64,000 bases of DNA from Paramagnetospirillum magnetotacticum MS-1 (lineage in GTDB: Bacteria > Pseudomonadota > Alphaproteobacteria > Rhodospirillales > Magnetospirillaceae). Location: positions 1,123,501 to 1,187,500 of the forward strand of contig NZ_JXSL01000030.1 of assembly GCF_000829825.1 (NCBI RefSeq). The letters run 5' to 3'. The first letter of the stretch is position 1; every line of letters begins with the position of its first letter. Positions 56,223-64,000 of the stretch are shown in pieces. A program made the position numbers and the translations under genes. The notes under the pieces are model-generated. The model ran no database searches. It was not told where the DNA came from and worked only from the letters and a program-made list of their open reading frames with translations.

Positions 56223-57737
56223 TCACCGCCAGATGGGCTTGCCCGATCCTGGCAGGCCGTATTCGGCCCAGCGTTTGGTGACCGAGTCCACCACCTCCTC
56301 GCTCATCTTGATCTTCTCGCCCCATTCGCGGTGGGTTTCCGGCGGCCATTTGTTGGTGGCGTCCAGACCCAGCTTGCCGCCCAGGCCGCTTTCCGGGCTG
56401 GCGAAGTCGAGATAGTCGATGGGGGTGCCCTCCACCACGGTGATGTCGCGGGCCGGGTCCATGCGGGTCGAGATGGCCCACATCACGTCCTTCCAGTTAC
56501 GGGCATCGATGTCATCATCGACCACGATGACGAATTTGGTGTACATGAACTGCTTCAAGAAGCTCCAGATGCCGAACATCACCCGCTTGGCATGGCCCGG
56601 ATAGGCTTTCTTGATGGATACCACCGCAATTCGGTACGAACACCCCTCGGGCGGCAGCCAGAAATCGACGATTTCGGGGAATTGCTGCGCTAAAAGCGGG
56701 ATGAACACCTCGTTCAGGGCCTCGCCCAGCACGCTGGGCTCGTCCGGTGGGCGGCCTGTGAAGGTGGACAGATAGATGGGGTCACGGCGCATGGTGATGG
56801 CCGAGATGCGAAAGACCGGAAACTCCTCCACCGAATTGTAATAGCCGGTGTGATCGCCATAGGGGCCTTCGGGGCCGTGCTCGTCCAGCATGACATGGCC
56901 TTCCAGGACGATCTCGGCCTCGGCGGGGACCTTGAGCGGCACCGTCTTGCAATCGACCAATTCCAGCTTCTTGCCGCGCAGCAGACCGGCGAACTGGTAT
57001 TCGCTCAAGGTCTCGGGCACCGGGGTCACGGCGGCGATGATGGTGCCGGGATCGGCACCGATGACCACGGCCGCTGGCATGGGTTCGCGCTTTTCCTTGC
57101 CCCAGCGCTGGAAGTGCTGGGCGCCGCCTCGATGCTTCAGCCAGCGCATCAAGGTGGTGTTCCGCCCCGTCACCTGCATGCGGTAGATGCCCAGGTTGAA
57201 ATTGTCGCGCTTGTCGCCCTCGGGATTGGGTCCTTGGGTCACCACCAGCGGCCAGGTGATCAGCGGCGCGGGCTCGCCCGGCCAGCAGCCTTGGATGGGA
57301 AGCTGGGACAGGTCGATGTCATCGCCCTTCAGCACCACCTGCTGGCAAGGCGCACTGCTCACCGTCTTGGGCCGCATGGCCATCACGGTCCGTGCCAGCG
57401 GCAGCATGTCCAGCGCTTCGCGCCAACCGCCGGGCGGCTCGGGCTGTTTCAGGAAGGCCAGGGTCTCGCCCACCTCGCGCAACTGGGAGGGTTCGCGGTC
57501 CATGCCCCAGGCGACGCGTTCCACCGTGCCGAACAGGTTGACCAGGACCGGCATGGAATATTTCGAGCCGTCGGGGCGCACCACATTCTCGAACAGAACC
57601 GCCGGTCCATTCTCGGCCAGAAGGCGGGTCTGGATCTCGGTCATCTCGAGATGGGGCGAGACCGGCGCGCTGACCCGTTTCAGCCGCCCCGCCTTTTCCA
57701 GGCGGGCGATGAAGTCGCGCAGGGATTCATAGGGCAT
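56223..57737 (-). CDS. ubiD: UbiD-family decarboxylase (4-hydroxy-3-polyprenylbenzoate decarboxylase)
   Basis: 504 residues. It begins [22 protein letters not shown]. Prenylated-FMN and metal-binding positions are seen in [21 protein letters not shown] (about 179-199) and [12 protein letters not shown] (about 290-301, including the E of the ERE-type triad), with [17 protein letters not shown] further on. Full agreement with UbiD of the ubiquinone pathway; needs prFMN from UbiX, which is not in the window. The family also decarboxylates other aromatics, but the length and motifs match UbiD proper. Confidence 0.93.
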   Translation of the reverse strand: MPYESLRDFIARLEKAGRLKRVSAPVSPHLEMTEIQTRLLAENGPAVLFENVVRPDGSKYSMPVLVNLFGTVERVAWGMDREPSQLREVGETLAFLKQPEPPGGWREALDMLPLARTVMAMRPKTVSSAPCQQVVLKGDDIDLSQLPIQGCWPGEPAPLITWPLVVTQGPNPEGDKRDNFNLGIYRMQVTGRNTTLMRWLKHRGGAQHFQRWGKEKREPMPAAVVIGADPGTIIAAVTPVPETLSEYQFAGLLRGKKLELVDCKTVPLKVPAEAEIVLEGHVMLDEHGPEGPYGDHTGYYNSVEEFPVFRISAITMRRDPIYLSTFTGRPPDEPSVLGEALNEVFIPLLAQQFPEIVDFWLPPEGCSYRIAVVSIKKAYPGHAKRVMFGIWSFLKQFMYTKFVIVVDDDIDARNWKDVMWAISTRMDPARDITVVEGTPIDYLDFASPESGLGGKLGLDATNKWPPETHREWGEKIKMSEEVVDSVTKRWAEYGLPGSGKPIWR

Positions 57738-57920
57738 GGCCGCTCTCCGTGATGACGCCCGACAGGGGAGTACGAACCCGGCTTGCCGTCAAGGCCGAGA
57801 TATTCCAGATTAGATTCGATCGTACTTGTGATCTTTTGTAATATAGGCACCTGACTTCAGGTCAGGATCGTTTTCGGCGTAGGGTTGGCGCGTGACGGTC
57901 CCGAAAGGGGATGACGGCTT

Positions 57921-59696
57921 ATGGCTTCGGTTCAGAAGAAAGAAGAACGCTACCGGACGCTGATCGAGCTTGGAATCGCGCTCTCGGCCGAGCGAAATCA
58001 CAACCGGCTGATGGAGAAGATTCTTCAGGGCGCCAAGGGCATGTGCAACGCCGATGGCGGCACGCTCTACCTGATGACCGAGGCCAAGGACGGCCTGCGC
58101 TTCGAGATCATGCTGAACGATACCCTGAACATCGCCATGGGCGGCACCACGGGCAAGCCCATACCGTTTCCGCCGTTGCGCCTGCACGACGACCAGGGCC
58201 ATCCCAATCACAAGAACGTGTCCAGTTCCTGCGCCCTGACCGCCCAGACGGTCAATATCGTCGACGCCTATGACGTGGACAAATACGACTTCAGCGGCAC
58301 CAAGGCCTTCGACACCAAGACCGGCTACCGTTCCAAGTCCTTCCTCACCGTGCCGTTGAAGAATTACGAGGGCGAGGTGATCGGCGTCATTCAGCTGATC
58401 AACGCCCGTGACGGCCGCAACCGCATTGTTTCCTTTGGTCCCGACATCACGCCGCTGATCGAGGCCCTGGCCTCCCAGGCGGCGGTGGCCCTGGACAATC
58501 AGCGCCTGATCGAAGCCCAGAAGAACCTGTTCAAGAGCTTCATTCAGGTGATCGCGGGCTCCATCGACGCCAAGAGCCCCTATACCGGCGGCCACTGTCA
58601 TCGGGTCCCCGCCGTCACCTTCATGCTGGCCCAGGCGGCCTGCGAGCAGACCGAGGGTCCCTTCGCCGATTTCAGCCTGACCGAGGATGAGTGGTACGAA
58701 CTGGAAGTGGCGGGCGGCCTGCACGATTGCGGCAAGGTCACCACGCCGGAATACATCGTCGATAAGGCCACCAAGCTGGAGACCATCTATAACCGTATCC
58801 ACGAAGTGCGCATGCGGTTCGAGGTGGCCAAGCGCGACGCCGTGATCACCTATCTGGAAGGCCTCGTCGCAGGCGAGGAAAAGGCCGAAGTCCTCAAGGC
58901 CCGCATGGACGAGGAACTCGCCCAGTTGGATTCCGATTTCGCCTTCGTGGCCGAGAGCAATGTGGGCGGCGAATTCATGGCGCCCGACAAGGTCGAACGG
59001 CTGAAAGCCATCGCCGGTCGCACCTGGGTCCGCACCCTGGACGACACGCTGGGCCTGTCCCTGGACGAGACCCGCCGCCGCTCGGGCGACGAGCCCAAGC
59101 CGCCGGTGGTGGAAAAGTTGCTGGCCGACAAGGACTGGCATGTGATCCCCCACGAGATCAACGTGGACACCGCGCGCTATGATGCCGAGGGCTTCAAGAT
59201 GAAGCCCCTGGAACACCGCTACAATCTGGGCGAGCTTTATAATCTGGCCATCGGACGCGGCACGCTGACCGCCGAGGACCGGTTCAAGATCAACGACCAC
59301 ATCGTCCAGACCATCTTCATGCTGAAGGCCCTGCCCTTCCCCAAGAATTTGTCGCGCGTCGCCGAATGGGCTGGCGGCCATCACGAGAAGATGGATGGGA
59401 CCGGCTATCCCAAGGGCTTGAAGCGCGACGAAATGTCTCTGCCCGCCCGCATGATGGCGGTGGCCGATATCTTCGAGGCCCTGACCGCCGCCGACCGCCC
59501 TTACAAAAAGCCCAAGACCCTGTCGGAATCCCTCAAGATCATGTCCTTCATGGTCAAGGACCAGCATATCGACCGGGATTTGTGGGAACTGTTCCTGACC
59601 TCGGGCGTCTGGAAGGACTATGCCGAGAAGTATCTGCGCCCCGATCAGGTCGATGCGGTGGACATCTCGGTCTATCTGCCCAAGGCGGCGCAGTAG
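57921..59696 (+). CDS. GAF domain HD-GYP phosphodiesterase with a long insertion
   Basis: 591 residues, soluble. A GAF domain occupies about 15-195 (LMEKILQGAKGMCNADGGTLYLMTE; FLTVPLKNYEGEVIGVIQLIN). The HD-GYP domain has H225 and HD (268-269, LHDCGK), and after a gap HH (487-488) in HHEKMDGTGYP with the GYP at 494-497. In ordinary HD-GYP proteins the helix after HD-GK (TPEYIVDK, 275-282) runs straight to a LTxEE motif; here GTLTAEDRFKINDH comes at about 447-460. That is about 160 residues of insertion, which is helical and charged. It should hydrolyse cyclic di-GMP. A perfect CCTGAC-N5-GTCAGG hairpin lies upstream (57850-57866). Confidence 0.9.
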   Translation: MASVQKKEERYRTLIELGIALSAERNHNRLMEKILQGAKGMCNADGGTLYLMTEAKDGLRFEIMLNDTLNIAMGGTTGKPIPFPPLRLHDDQGHPNHKNVSSSCALTAQTVNIVDAYDVDKYDFSGTKAFDTKTGYRSKSFLTVPLKNYEGEVIGVIQLINARDGRNRIVSFGPDITPLIEALASQAAVALDNQRLIEAQKNLFKSFIQVIAGSIDAKSPYTGGHCHRVPAVTFMLAQAACEQTEGPFADFSLTEDEWYELEVAGGLHDCGKVTTPEYIVDKATKLETIYNRIHEVRMRFEVAKRDAVITYLEGLVAGEEKAEVLKARMDEELAQLDSDFAFVAESNVGGEFMAPDKVERLKAIAGRTWVRTLDDTLGLSLDETRRRSGDEPKPPVVEKLLADKDWHVIPHEINVDTARYDAEGFKMKPLEHRYNLGELYNLAIGRGTLTAEDRFKINDHIVQTIFMLKALPFPKNLSRVAEWAGGHHEKMDGTGYPKGLKRDEMSLPARMMAVADIFEALTAADRPYKKPKTLSESLKIMSFMVKDQHIDRDLWELFLTSGVWKDYAEKYLRPDQVDAVDISVYLPKAAQ

Positions 59697-59699
59697 GGG

Positions 59700-60221
59700 A
59701 TGGCTGCGGGATTTCGCGCCTATATTTCGGCCAGCCTGGACGGTTATATCGCTGATGCGGATGGCTCCATCGCCTGGATGAAGCCCTTCGATTCGGTCGA
59801 TTACGGCTTTGACGGTTTCATGGAACATATCGGCACGGTGGTGATGGGGCGCACCACCTACGAGCATCTGCGCGCCATGGGTCGTTGGCCCCATGGCGAC
59901 AAGCGCTGCATCGTGGTGACCTCGCGTTCCATGGAGACGGCTCCCGACAATGTGGAGCCCTGGTTGGGCGATCTGGCCCAATTGGTGGCCGATTTGAAGA
60001 CCTCGACCGCCGGGGATGTCTGGGTGGCGGGCGGCGCCAAGGCTCTGCGCGCCTTCCTCGATCTCGGCGCCATCGACCATTTCGACCTGTTCGTCATGCC
60101 GGTTCTGCTGGGCCGGGGGCGCAAGCTGTTCGAGCCCACCGACCGTTGCGGCCGCATGACCTTGCTGGGCGCCAAGACCTATATCAACGGCGTGGTCCGC
60201 CTCAGCTATGTGGTGGGGTAA
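59700..60221 (+). CDS. Dihydrofolate-reductase-fold protein (RibD C-terminal domain family)
   Basis: 173 residues. Typical start RAYISASLDGYIADADGSIAWM, then VVMGRTTYEHLRAMGRWPHGDKRCIVVTSR and VWVAGGAKALRAFLD with an NADP-binding GG, and the ending MPVLLGRGRKLFE. It belongs to the group of NAD(P)H-dependent reductases related to RibD-C and DHFR that is common in bacteria but has no assigned substrate. It starts 4 bases after the HD-GYP stop, so it may be co-transcribed. It overlaps the next gene tail-to-tail by 16 bases. Confidence 0.85.
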   Translation: MAAGFRAYISASLDGYIADADGSIAWMKPFDSVDYGFDGFMEHIGTVVMGRTTYEHLRAMGRWPHGDKRCIVVTSRSMETAPDNVEPWLGDLAQLVADLKTSTAGDVWVAGGAKALRAFLDLGAIDHFDLFVMPVLLGRGRKLFEPTDRCGRMTLLGAKTYINGVVRLSYVVG

Positions 60222-61510
60222 TTCCACCCTCGCGCCAGGTTGAGCGCCTCGCGCGCCCCGTCATAGGCCAGCCGGAAGGCGTCCAGGCCGCGTGACGAGA
60301 TGGTGCCGTCGGCCAGGCCGATCAGCACCTCGTCGAGAACCGCGTCCAACTCCGTCTCCACCGCGTCCAGATCCTCCTTGCCGCGGGCGGTGCGGGCCCG
60401 GTCGCGCAACTCCATCAGGGTCTTTGCGCGGCGTCCGGCATGGATGGGGGCACGGCGAAACACCGTGCCGTAAAGGGCCGCCGCGCCCGAGCCCAGAATA
60501 CCGGCAGCCGACAGGCCCACATAAAGCAGATCGGAATAGCGGTCGAAGAAGGTCTTCACCTCGCTGGCCACATACTGGTCGGCGCCGGGATGGATGGCGA
60601 TCAGGGCCCCCTTTTCGGTGGAGGGCGGTTCGATGCGGGTGGCGAAATTCTGTTCGATGGCCAGTTGCCGGCCGTTCTCGAACAGGGCGCTCATCAGATC
60701 CACCACCTGGGTTTCTGGCATCTTGGCGCGGGCGACCAGGATGCGCTGCAACGCCACGGTCTCCAGTTCCTCCTCGGGAATGCGTGGCGAACCCACCAGC
60801 AGTCCCGCTTCGATGGTCTCGGCGTAAAGGCCCGGCAGCTTGCGCTCCAGCGCCTTGGAATCGGCGATGGTGTGGACGGTGAAGCCCTTCAGGGTCAGGG
60901 CCAGATCCTGGAAATCTTCGGCGCCGGACAGGCGCGACAGCGGCTCGACAACCACCGCCAGATCCGCGCTGCCGCCAGGGCCAAGCAGCTGGGCCAGGGG
61001 CACGCCGGGCGGCACGGTGCGGATGTCGATGAGCTTGGGATCGTGCTTGTACTGCTCCAACAGGCGGCGGACGAAGGCCTCGTTGCGGCCGTCTCGCCCC
61101 ACCACCACGGTGCGTCGGCGCTCCATATCGGCCAGGGATTTGAACTTGCTCTTGGGAGGGGTGATCAGCAGCACCACTTCTTCTTCCAGAACGGCCAGGG
61201 CCCTGGCGCTGGATGGAATGCGGCGCTCGTCGGTGCGCAAGATCACCAGATCGGCCTCATGCTGGGCGAAGCGCGACAGATTCAGCGACGCCGCCTCGGT
61301 GGTCAGCAGTCGCAGACGGATGGAGGCGCGGTTATTGGCCAGAAGCTCCGCCAGCTTGCGGGCGAAGCGGTGTTCGGGCGAGCTTTCCGGCCCCACGGCG
61401 ATGGTGACGGTGGCGGGCTTGTAGTACCAATAACCCGCCATTCCCACCACCAGACCGGTCAGGGCCAGGGTCAGCAGGGCGAGAAGCAGAATCTTGGTGC
61501 GGTTGCGCAT
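60206..61510 (-). CDS. TAXI-type solute receptor-like membrane protein
   Basis: 434 residues. An N-terminal membrane helix (ILLLALLTLALTGLVVGMAGYW) anchors a periplasmic substrate-binding domain of the TAXI/NMT1 type (TVTIAVGPESSPEHRFARKLAELLA, about 35-58; FKSLADMERRRTVVVG; LVVAR-like middle). A second hydrophobic segment (LLYVGLSAAGILGSGAAALYGTV, about 340-362) is followed by a ~70-residue cytoplasmic helical tail. TRAP receptors are normally soluble or lipidated and sit beside DctM-type genes; neither is true here. It may be a sensor or a modified receptor. Confidence 0.8.
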   Translation of the reverse strand: MRNRTKILLLALLTLALTGLVVGMAGYWYYKPATVTIAVGPESSPEHRFARKLAELLANNRASIRLRLLTTEAASLNLSRFAQHEADLVILRTDERRIPSSARALAVLEEEVVLLITPPKSKFKSLADMERRRTVVVGRDGRNEAFVRRLLEQYKHDPKLIDIRTVPPGVPLAQLLGPGGSADLAVVVEPLSRLSGAEDFQDLALTLKGFTVHTIADSKALERKLPGLYAETIEAGLLVGSPRIPEEELETVALQRILVARAKMPETQVVDLMSALFENGRQLAIEQNFATRIEPPSTEKGALIAIHPGADQYVASEVKTFFDRYSDLLYVGLSAAGILGSGAAALYGTVFRRAPIHAGRRAKTLMELRDRARTARGKEDLDAVETELDAVLDEVLIGLADGTISSRGLDAFRLAYDGAREALNLARGWNYPTT

Positions 61511-61534
61511 GAAGCCTGCCCCTCGCCAGCCGTG

Positions 61535-63124
61535 TTACGGCAGTTCGCGATAGAATATCAGCAGCAATCCGACCATGGAGAAGCAGACCGGCCACAACAG
61601 GCCGGCAATCTGCCGGGCGCGGCCATTGCCCCTGATCTCCAGCCAGCGCAGCCAGCCCGACATGACCCCGAACAGGCCCATGGGGATATGGCTGAACTCG
61701 ATCAGGAAGCGCTCCTTGACGTCGGTGAGCGTGTGGTTGTGGACCAACAGCAGACCCGCCCCCACAGCGCATAGGATGGGGAAGATCAGCGCGGCGCGCT
61801 CGCTTTTCAGGCGTCCGGTGCGCACCGCCCATTCGAACAGGCCGAAGGGAAAGAGCAGCAACCCCACCACCCGGTGCTGGAACACCTCCGGGTCGGCCAG
61901 GGACTCGAAGAAGCCATTGGGGCCGATGGGCCAGCTTTCCGGGTCCGAGCGGATGATGATGGCGCCGCCGATCACCAGAAACAGCAAGGGCCAATGCCGG
62001 GCCGACTTCACGCCCATGCGGTTGGCCATGGCGCCCAGGCCCATGACCAGAACGAAGATGCCTGCCCAGTTGTGGTTGAACTCGGACCACATCTTGTCGG
62101 CCACTTCCGTGGCGCCCGACCGTTCCATGCCCACCTGGGTGAGGGTGGCCGAATCCGGGCTGACCAGGCGCGGCGGCCGGGTGGGCGCCATGCGCTCGAC
62201 GATCTCCATGATGGTCGCCTGATGCCGGGTCTGGTCGGCGGCGGGCGGCTGCGAGGCCATGGAAGCGGCGATCATCAGCACGGTGATGCCGATGCCGATT
62301 TCCACCTCGGCAAAGCGGCGCAGGCGGAACTGCCCCTTGTCCTCGGCCTCGGAACGGGTGGACTTGCGGTTCAGGGCGGCCAACAGCAGCAGGACCAGAA
62401 GCAAGGTGATCTTGGCCCCGGTCATGATGCCGTAGGCGGTGCCGATCAGGGCGCCCGGCGTGGCGATATAGCCCCAGGCCAGCATGGCGGCGCCCAAAAG
62501 CAACAGGCCCACGGCTCCGGTGAACAGATGCGAGAAGCGCATTCCCACCATCAGGCGGTCCTTGGACTCGCTCACACGGGCGAGAGCCAGCAGCATGAAG
62601 GGAATGCCGCCGATCCAGAACGAGGCCCCGGCCTGATGCAGGGCATCGGCCAGGATATAGTAATCGCGCTCCTCCACGCGGGCGAAGGCGTGGCTGGACA
62701 TCACCGACGCGCCCAGGATCACCACCGCCAGCAAGGCCATGCACGGCACCTGGGCGGGATTGGCGCCCATATGCGCCGTCGCCGCCAGGGCCAGAGCGGC
62801 TATGGCCATGATCATGGTCCACTGCACGAAGTCGGCGCCCAGGGCCTCCATGGGATGAATTTCCAGCCCCGCCACCAGTTGGGCCAGGGTGGCGAAAATG
62901 GCCAGGCCCGCCACCACGGCCAGGGCAAGGCCCGCCTTGGCGGTCCAATCGAGGCCGGTGCGCTCGAGGCTAGCGGCGCGGCTGCCCAGTTTCATGGCCA
63001 TGGGCCGGGTGAAGCCCAGGGTGAAGAGCACGCCGCCCAGGATGATCGACTGGGCGGTCAGTTGAAGACCGCGCAGGATGACCGCGAAGAAGGCAAGGAT
63101 GTCGGGAGGCAGAGTGGTCAGCAT
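61535..63124 (-). CDS. Copper resistance protein CopD-family membrane protein
   Basis: 529 residues with roughly 13 membrane helices. A CopD core (about 10-300) includes LADALHQAGASFWIGGIPFML (about 173-193), which carries the conserved His, and HLFTGAVGLLLLGAAML. The C-terminal ~200 residues are a further membrane part (LFEWAVRTG; VHNHTLTDVKERFLIEFSHIP, about 475-494) with several His. CopD is thought to take copper from CopC across the inner membrane. The gene follows copC by 12 bases. Confidence 0.85.
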   Translation of the reverse strand: MLTTLPPDILAFFAVILRGLQLTAQSIILGGVLFTLGFTRPMAMKLGSRAASLERTGLDWTAKAGLALAVVAGLAIFATLAQLVAGLEIHPMEALGADFVQWTMIMAIAALALAATAHMGANPAQVPCMALLAVVILGASVMSSHAFARVEERDYYILADALHQAGASFWIGGIPFMLLALARVSESKDRLMVGMRFSHLFTGAVGLLLLGAAMLAWGYIATPGALIGTAYGIMTGAKITLLLVLLLLAALNRKSTRSEAEDKGQFRLRRFAEVEIGIGITVLMIAASMASQPPAADQTRHQATIMEIVERMAPTRPPRLVSPDSATLTQVGMERSGATEVADKMWSEFNHNWAGIFVLVMGLGAMANRMGVKSARHWPLLFLVIGGAIIIRSDPESWPIGPNGFFESLADPEVFQHRVVGLLLFPFGLFEWAVRTGRLKSERAALIFPILCAVGAGLLLVHNHTLTDVKERFLIEFSHIPMGLFGVMSGWLRWLEIRGNGRARQIAGLLWPVCFSMVGLLLIFYRELP

Positions 63125-63136
63125 GAAAGGCCTCCC

Positions 63137-63496
63137 TTACGGCGCGATGGCGAGAAAGGGAACCTGGCCCCGGCTGACATGGCCGTCCACTGACAGCACG
63201 TCCCAGAACAAGGTATAACGGCCAGGGGCCAGACCCTCGACGCGGGCGACCAGTTCGGCCTCGTTACCGCCTTGCCGCGGGGCGATGGTCCTGTCCCCAC
63301 CGGGTCCCTTGAGGGACAGGCGGGACCGCCGGGCATCGATGCGGCTGTTGTATTTCAGGTGGAACTCCACCTTGTCGCCCACCACCTCGGCCTCGGCGGG
63401 CGGGGTGGATTCCAGCAACACGGCATGGGCGCGCGCCTCGGAGGCGGCAAGCAGCCCAAAGGCCACCATCAGCGGCAACAGCACGGACTTGATCAT
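63137..63496 (-). CDS. copC: CopC-like periplasmic copper-binding protein
   Basis: 119 residues from the ATG at 63496. Signal peptide MIKSVLLPLMVAFGLLAASEARA, so the mature protein begins AHAVLLESTPPAEAEV, with the N-terminal His of the Cu(II) site. The C-terminal copper ligands are in LSVDGHVSRGQVPF (D and H). It lacks the Met-rich Cu(I) loop of Pseudomonas CopC, so it looks like the Cu(II)-only type. Coupled with the copD-like gene downstream. Confidence 0.88.
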   Translation of the reverse strand: MIKSVLLPLMVAFGLLAASEARAHAVLLESTPPAEAEVVGDKVEFHLKYNSRIDARRSRLSLKGPGGDRTIAPRQGGNEAELVARVEGLAPGRYTLFWDVLSVDGHVSRGQVPFLAIAP

Positions 63497-63656
63497 CGGA
63501 CGAAGGTCCCGGAGCGGTCGAGAATGTGGAACGGACCCTGCCACGGACCAGCTTTGCGGGCAAGTCCGCAGAGCCTGGAATTACTGCAAAGCTGCGTTGC
63601 CCGAACCGGTCCATGGTGCCATGCTTACAGGCGTCGATCACACCGGACGGATATCC

Positions 63657-64000
63657 ATGACCGCGGTTTCCAGCCAGCTTAGCCTTCCCACCCTGTCGGT
63701 GGTCATTCCCTGTTACAACGAAGGGGACAATATCGCCCTGCTGTTCGGCCGGCTTCTGCCCGTGCTGAACGGGCTGGACGTGTCCTTCGAGGTGATCTGC
63801 ATCAATGACGGGTCCAAGGACGACACGCTTGGCCGCCTGCTGGATGTGCAAAAAGGCGAGCCGTGCCTTCGGGTCATCGACCTGTCACGCAATTTCGGCA
63901 AGGAAAAGGCGCTGTCGGCCGGGCTGTTCCACAGCCGGGGCCAAGCGGTGGTACCCATGGATGCCGATCTGCAGCACCCGCCCGAGGCCATCGCCGACAT
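63657..64000 (+). CDS. GT2 family glycosyltransferase, N-terminal part
   Basis: 114 codons before the window ends; the frame is open. It starts MTAVSSQLSLPTLSVVIPCYNEGDNI, with an in-frame ATG at 63621 as an alternative. The GT-A fold shows CYNEGDN (about 19-25), CINDGSKDDT (about 51-60), DLSRNFGKEKALSAGLFHSRG and the DxD motif in PMDADLQHPPEAI. This matches DPM1/GtrB/ArnC-type enzymes that put a sugar on polyprenyl phosphate. Such enzymes feed GT-C transferases like the ArnT-like protein in this window. The membrane anchor, if present, lies beyond the edge. Confidence 0.88.
   Translation, partial: MTAVSSQLSLPTLSVVIPCYNEGDNIALLFGRLLPVLNGLDVSFEVICINDGSKDDTLGRLLDVQKGEPCLRVIDLSRNFGKEKALSAGLFHSRGQAVVPMDADLQHPPEAIAD

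Noticed and set aside
57810-60227. 805-residue frame opposite the HD-GYP and DHFR-like genes
   Set aside because: Antisense shadow; no domain or start signal, and the opposing frames hold full catalytic motifs.

Overview
This 64 kb window is a high-GC chromosomal segment of a free-living alphaproteobacterium. The gene content and the style of the intergenic repeats recall Rhodospirillales and most of all Magnetospirillum-like bacteria, but no 16S rRNA gene is present, so that placement is inference. Coding density is high, with many ATGA and TGATG stop/start overlaps. I see no tRNA, rRNA, CRISPR array, transposase or integrase.

Layout. 1-210: start of coaBC. 362-2439: groES-groEL with a sigma70-type promoter and a CIRCE operator. 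2570-3590: DUF2076 and DUF1178 proteins. 3711-11125: a six-gene energy-converting hydrogenase-related (Ehr) operon, in the order hyfB-C-E-F-G-I as transcribed. Its large subunit has lost three of the four expected NiFe cysteines. 11330-12603: a two-gene cassette, a glucosaminidase-type muralytic protein without a signal peptide followed by a small exported protein, that resembles an effector/immunity pair. 12622-21009: housekeeping genes (purD, xseA, dapF-mtaB-ftsY) and a K+/H+-antiporter-like gene with a rhodanese. 21016-23042: a SagB-type oxidoreductase and an unknown gene. 23058-25968: a lipid kinase divergent from a PlcP-like metallophosphoesterase and a GT4 glycosyltransferase, probably for membrane-lipid remodelling. 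26011-30917: a secreted protein, a chemoreceptor, an ArnT-like transferase and a PAP2 phosphatase.

30950-42576 is the metabolic centrepiece. Eleven same-strand genes plus a LysR regulator carry 4-hydroxybenzoate to central metabolism: uptake (PcaK-type), PobA, LigAB, LigC, LigI, LigU, LigJ and LigK, ending in pyruvate and oxaloacetate. Two further oxidoreductases sit in the operon without an assigned step. The region upstream of ligU carries two different palindromes.

42588-50754: queD-queE, an unknown gene, a second chemoreceptor, rsmE, the def-fmt-truA operon, and a polytopic GT-C-like protein. 50831-56128: pyruvate carboxylase, divergent from a GntR/FadR regulator-tadA pair with palindromes between them, then an exported TNT-domain (NAD glycohydrolase-like) protein. 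56223-64000: ubiD, a GAF/HD-GYP protein with a long insertion, a DHFR-like protein, a TAXI-type receptor, copC-copD, and the start of a GT2 glycosyltransferase.

The best leads for new biology are the glucosaminidase/exported-protein pair, the exported TNT protein, the NiFe-less Ehr complex, and the unassigned enzymes and operators of the protocatechuate operon.
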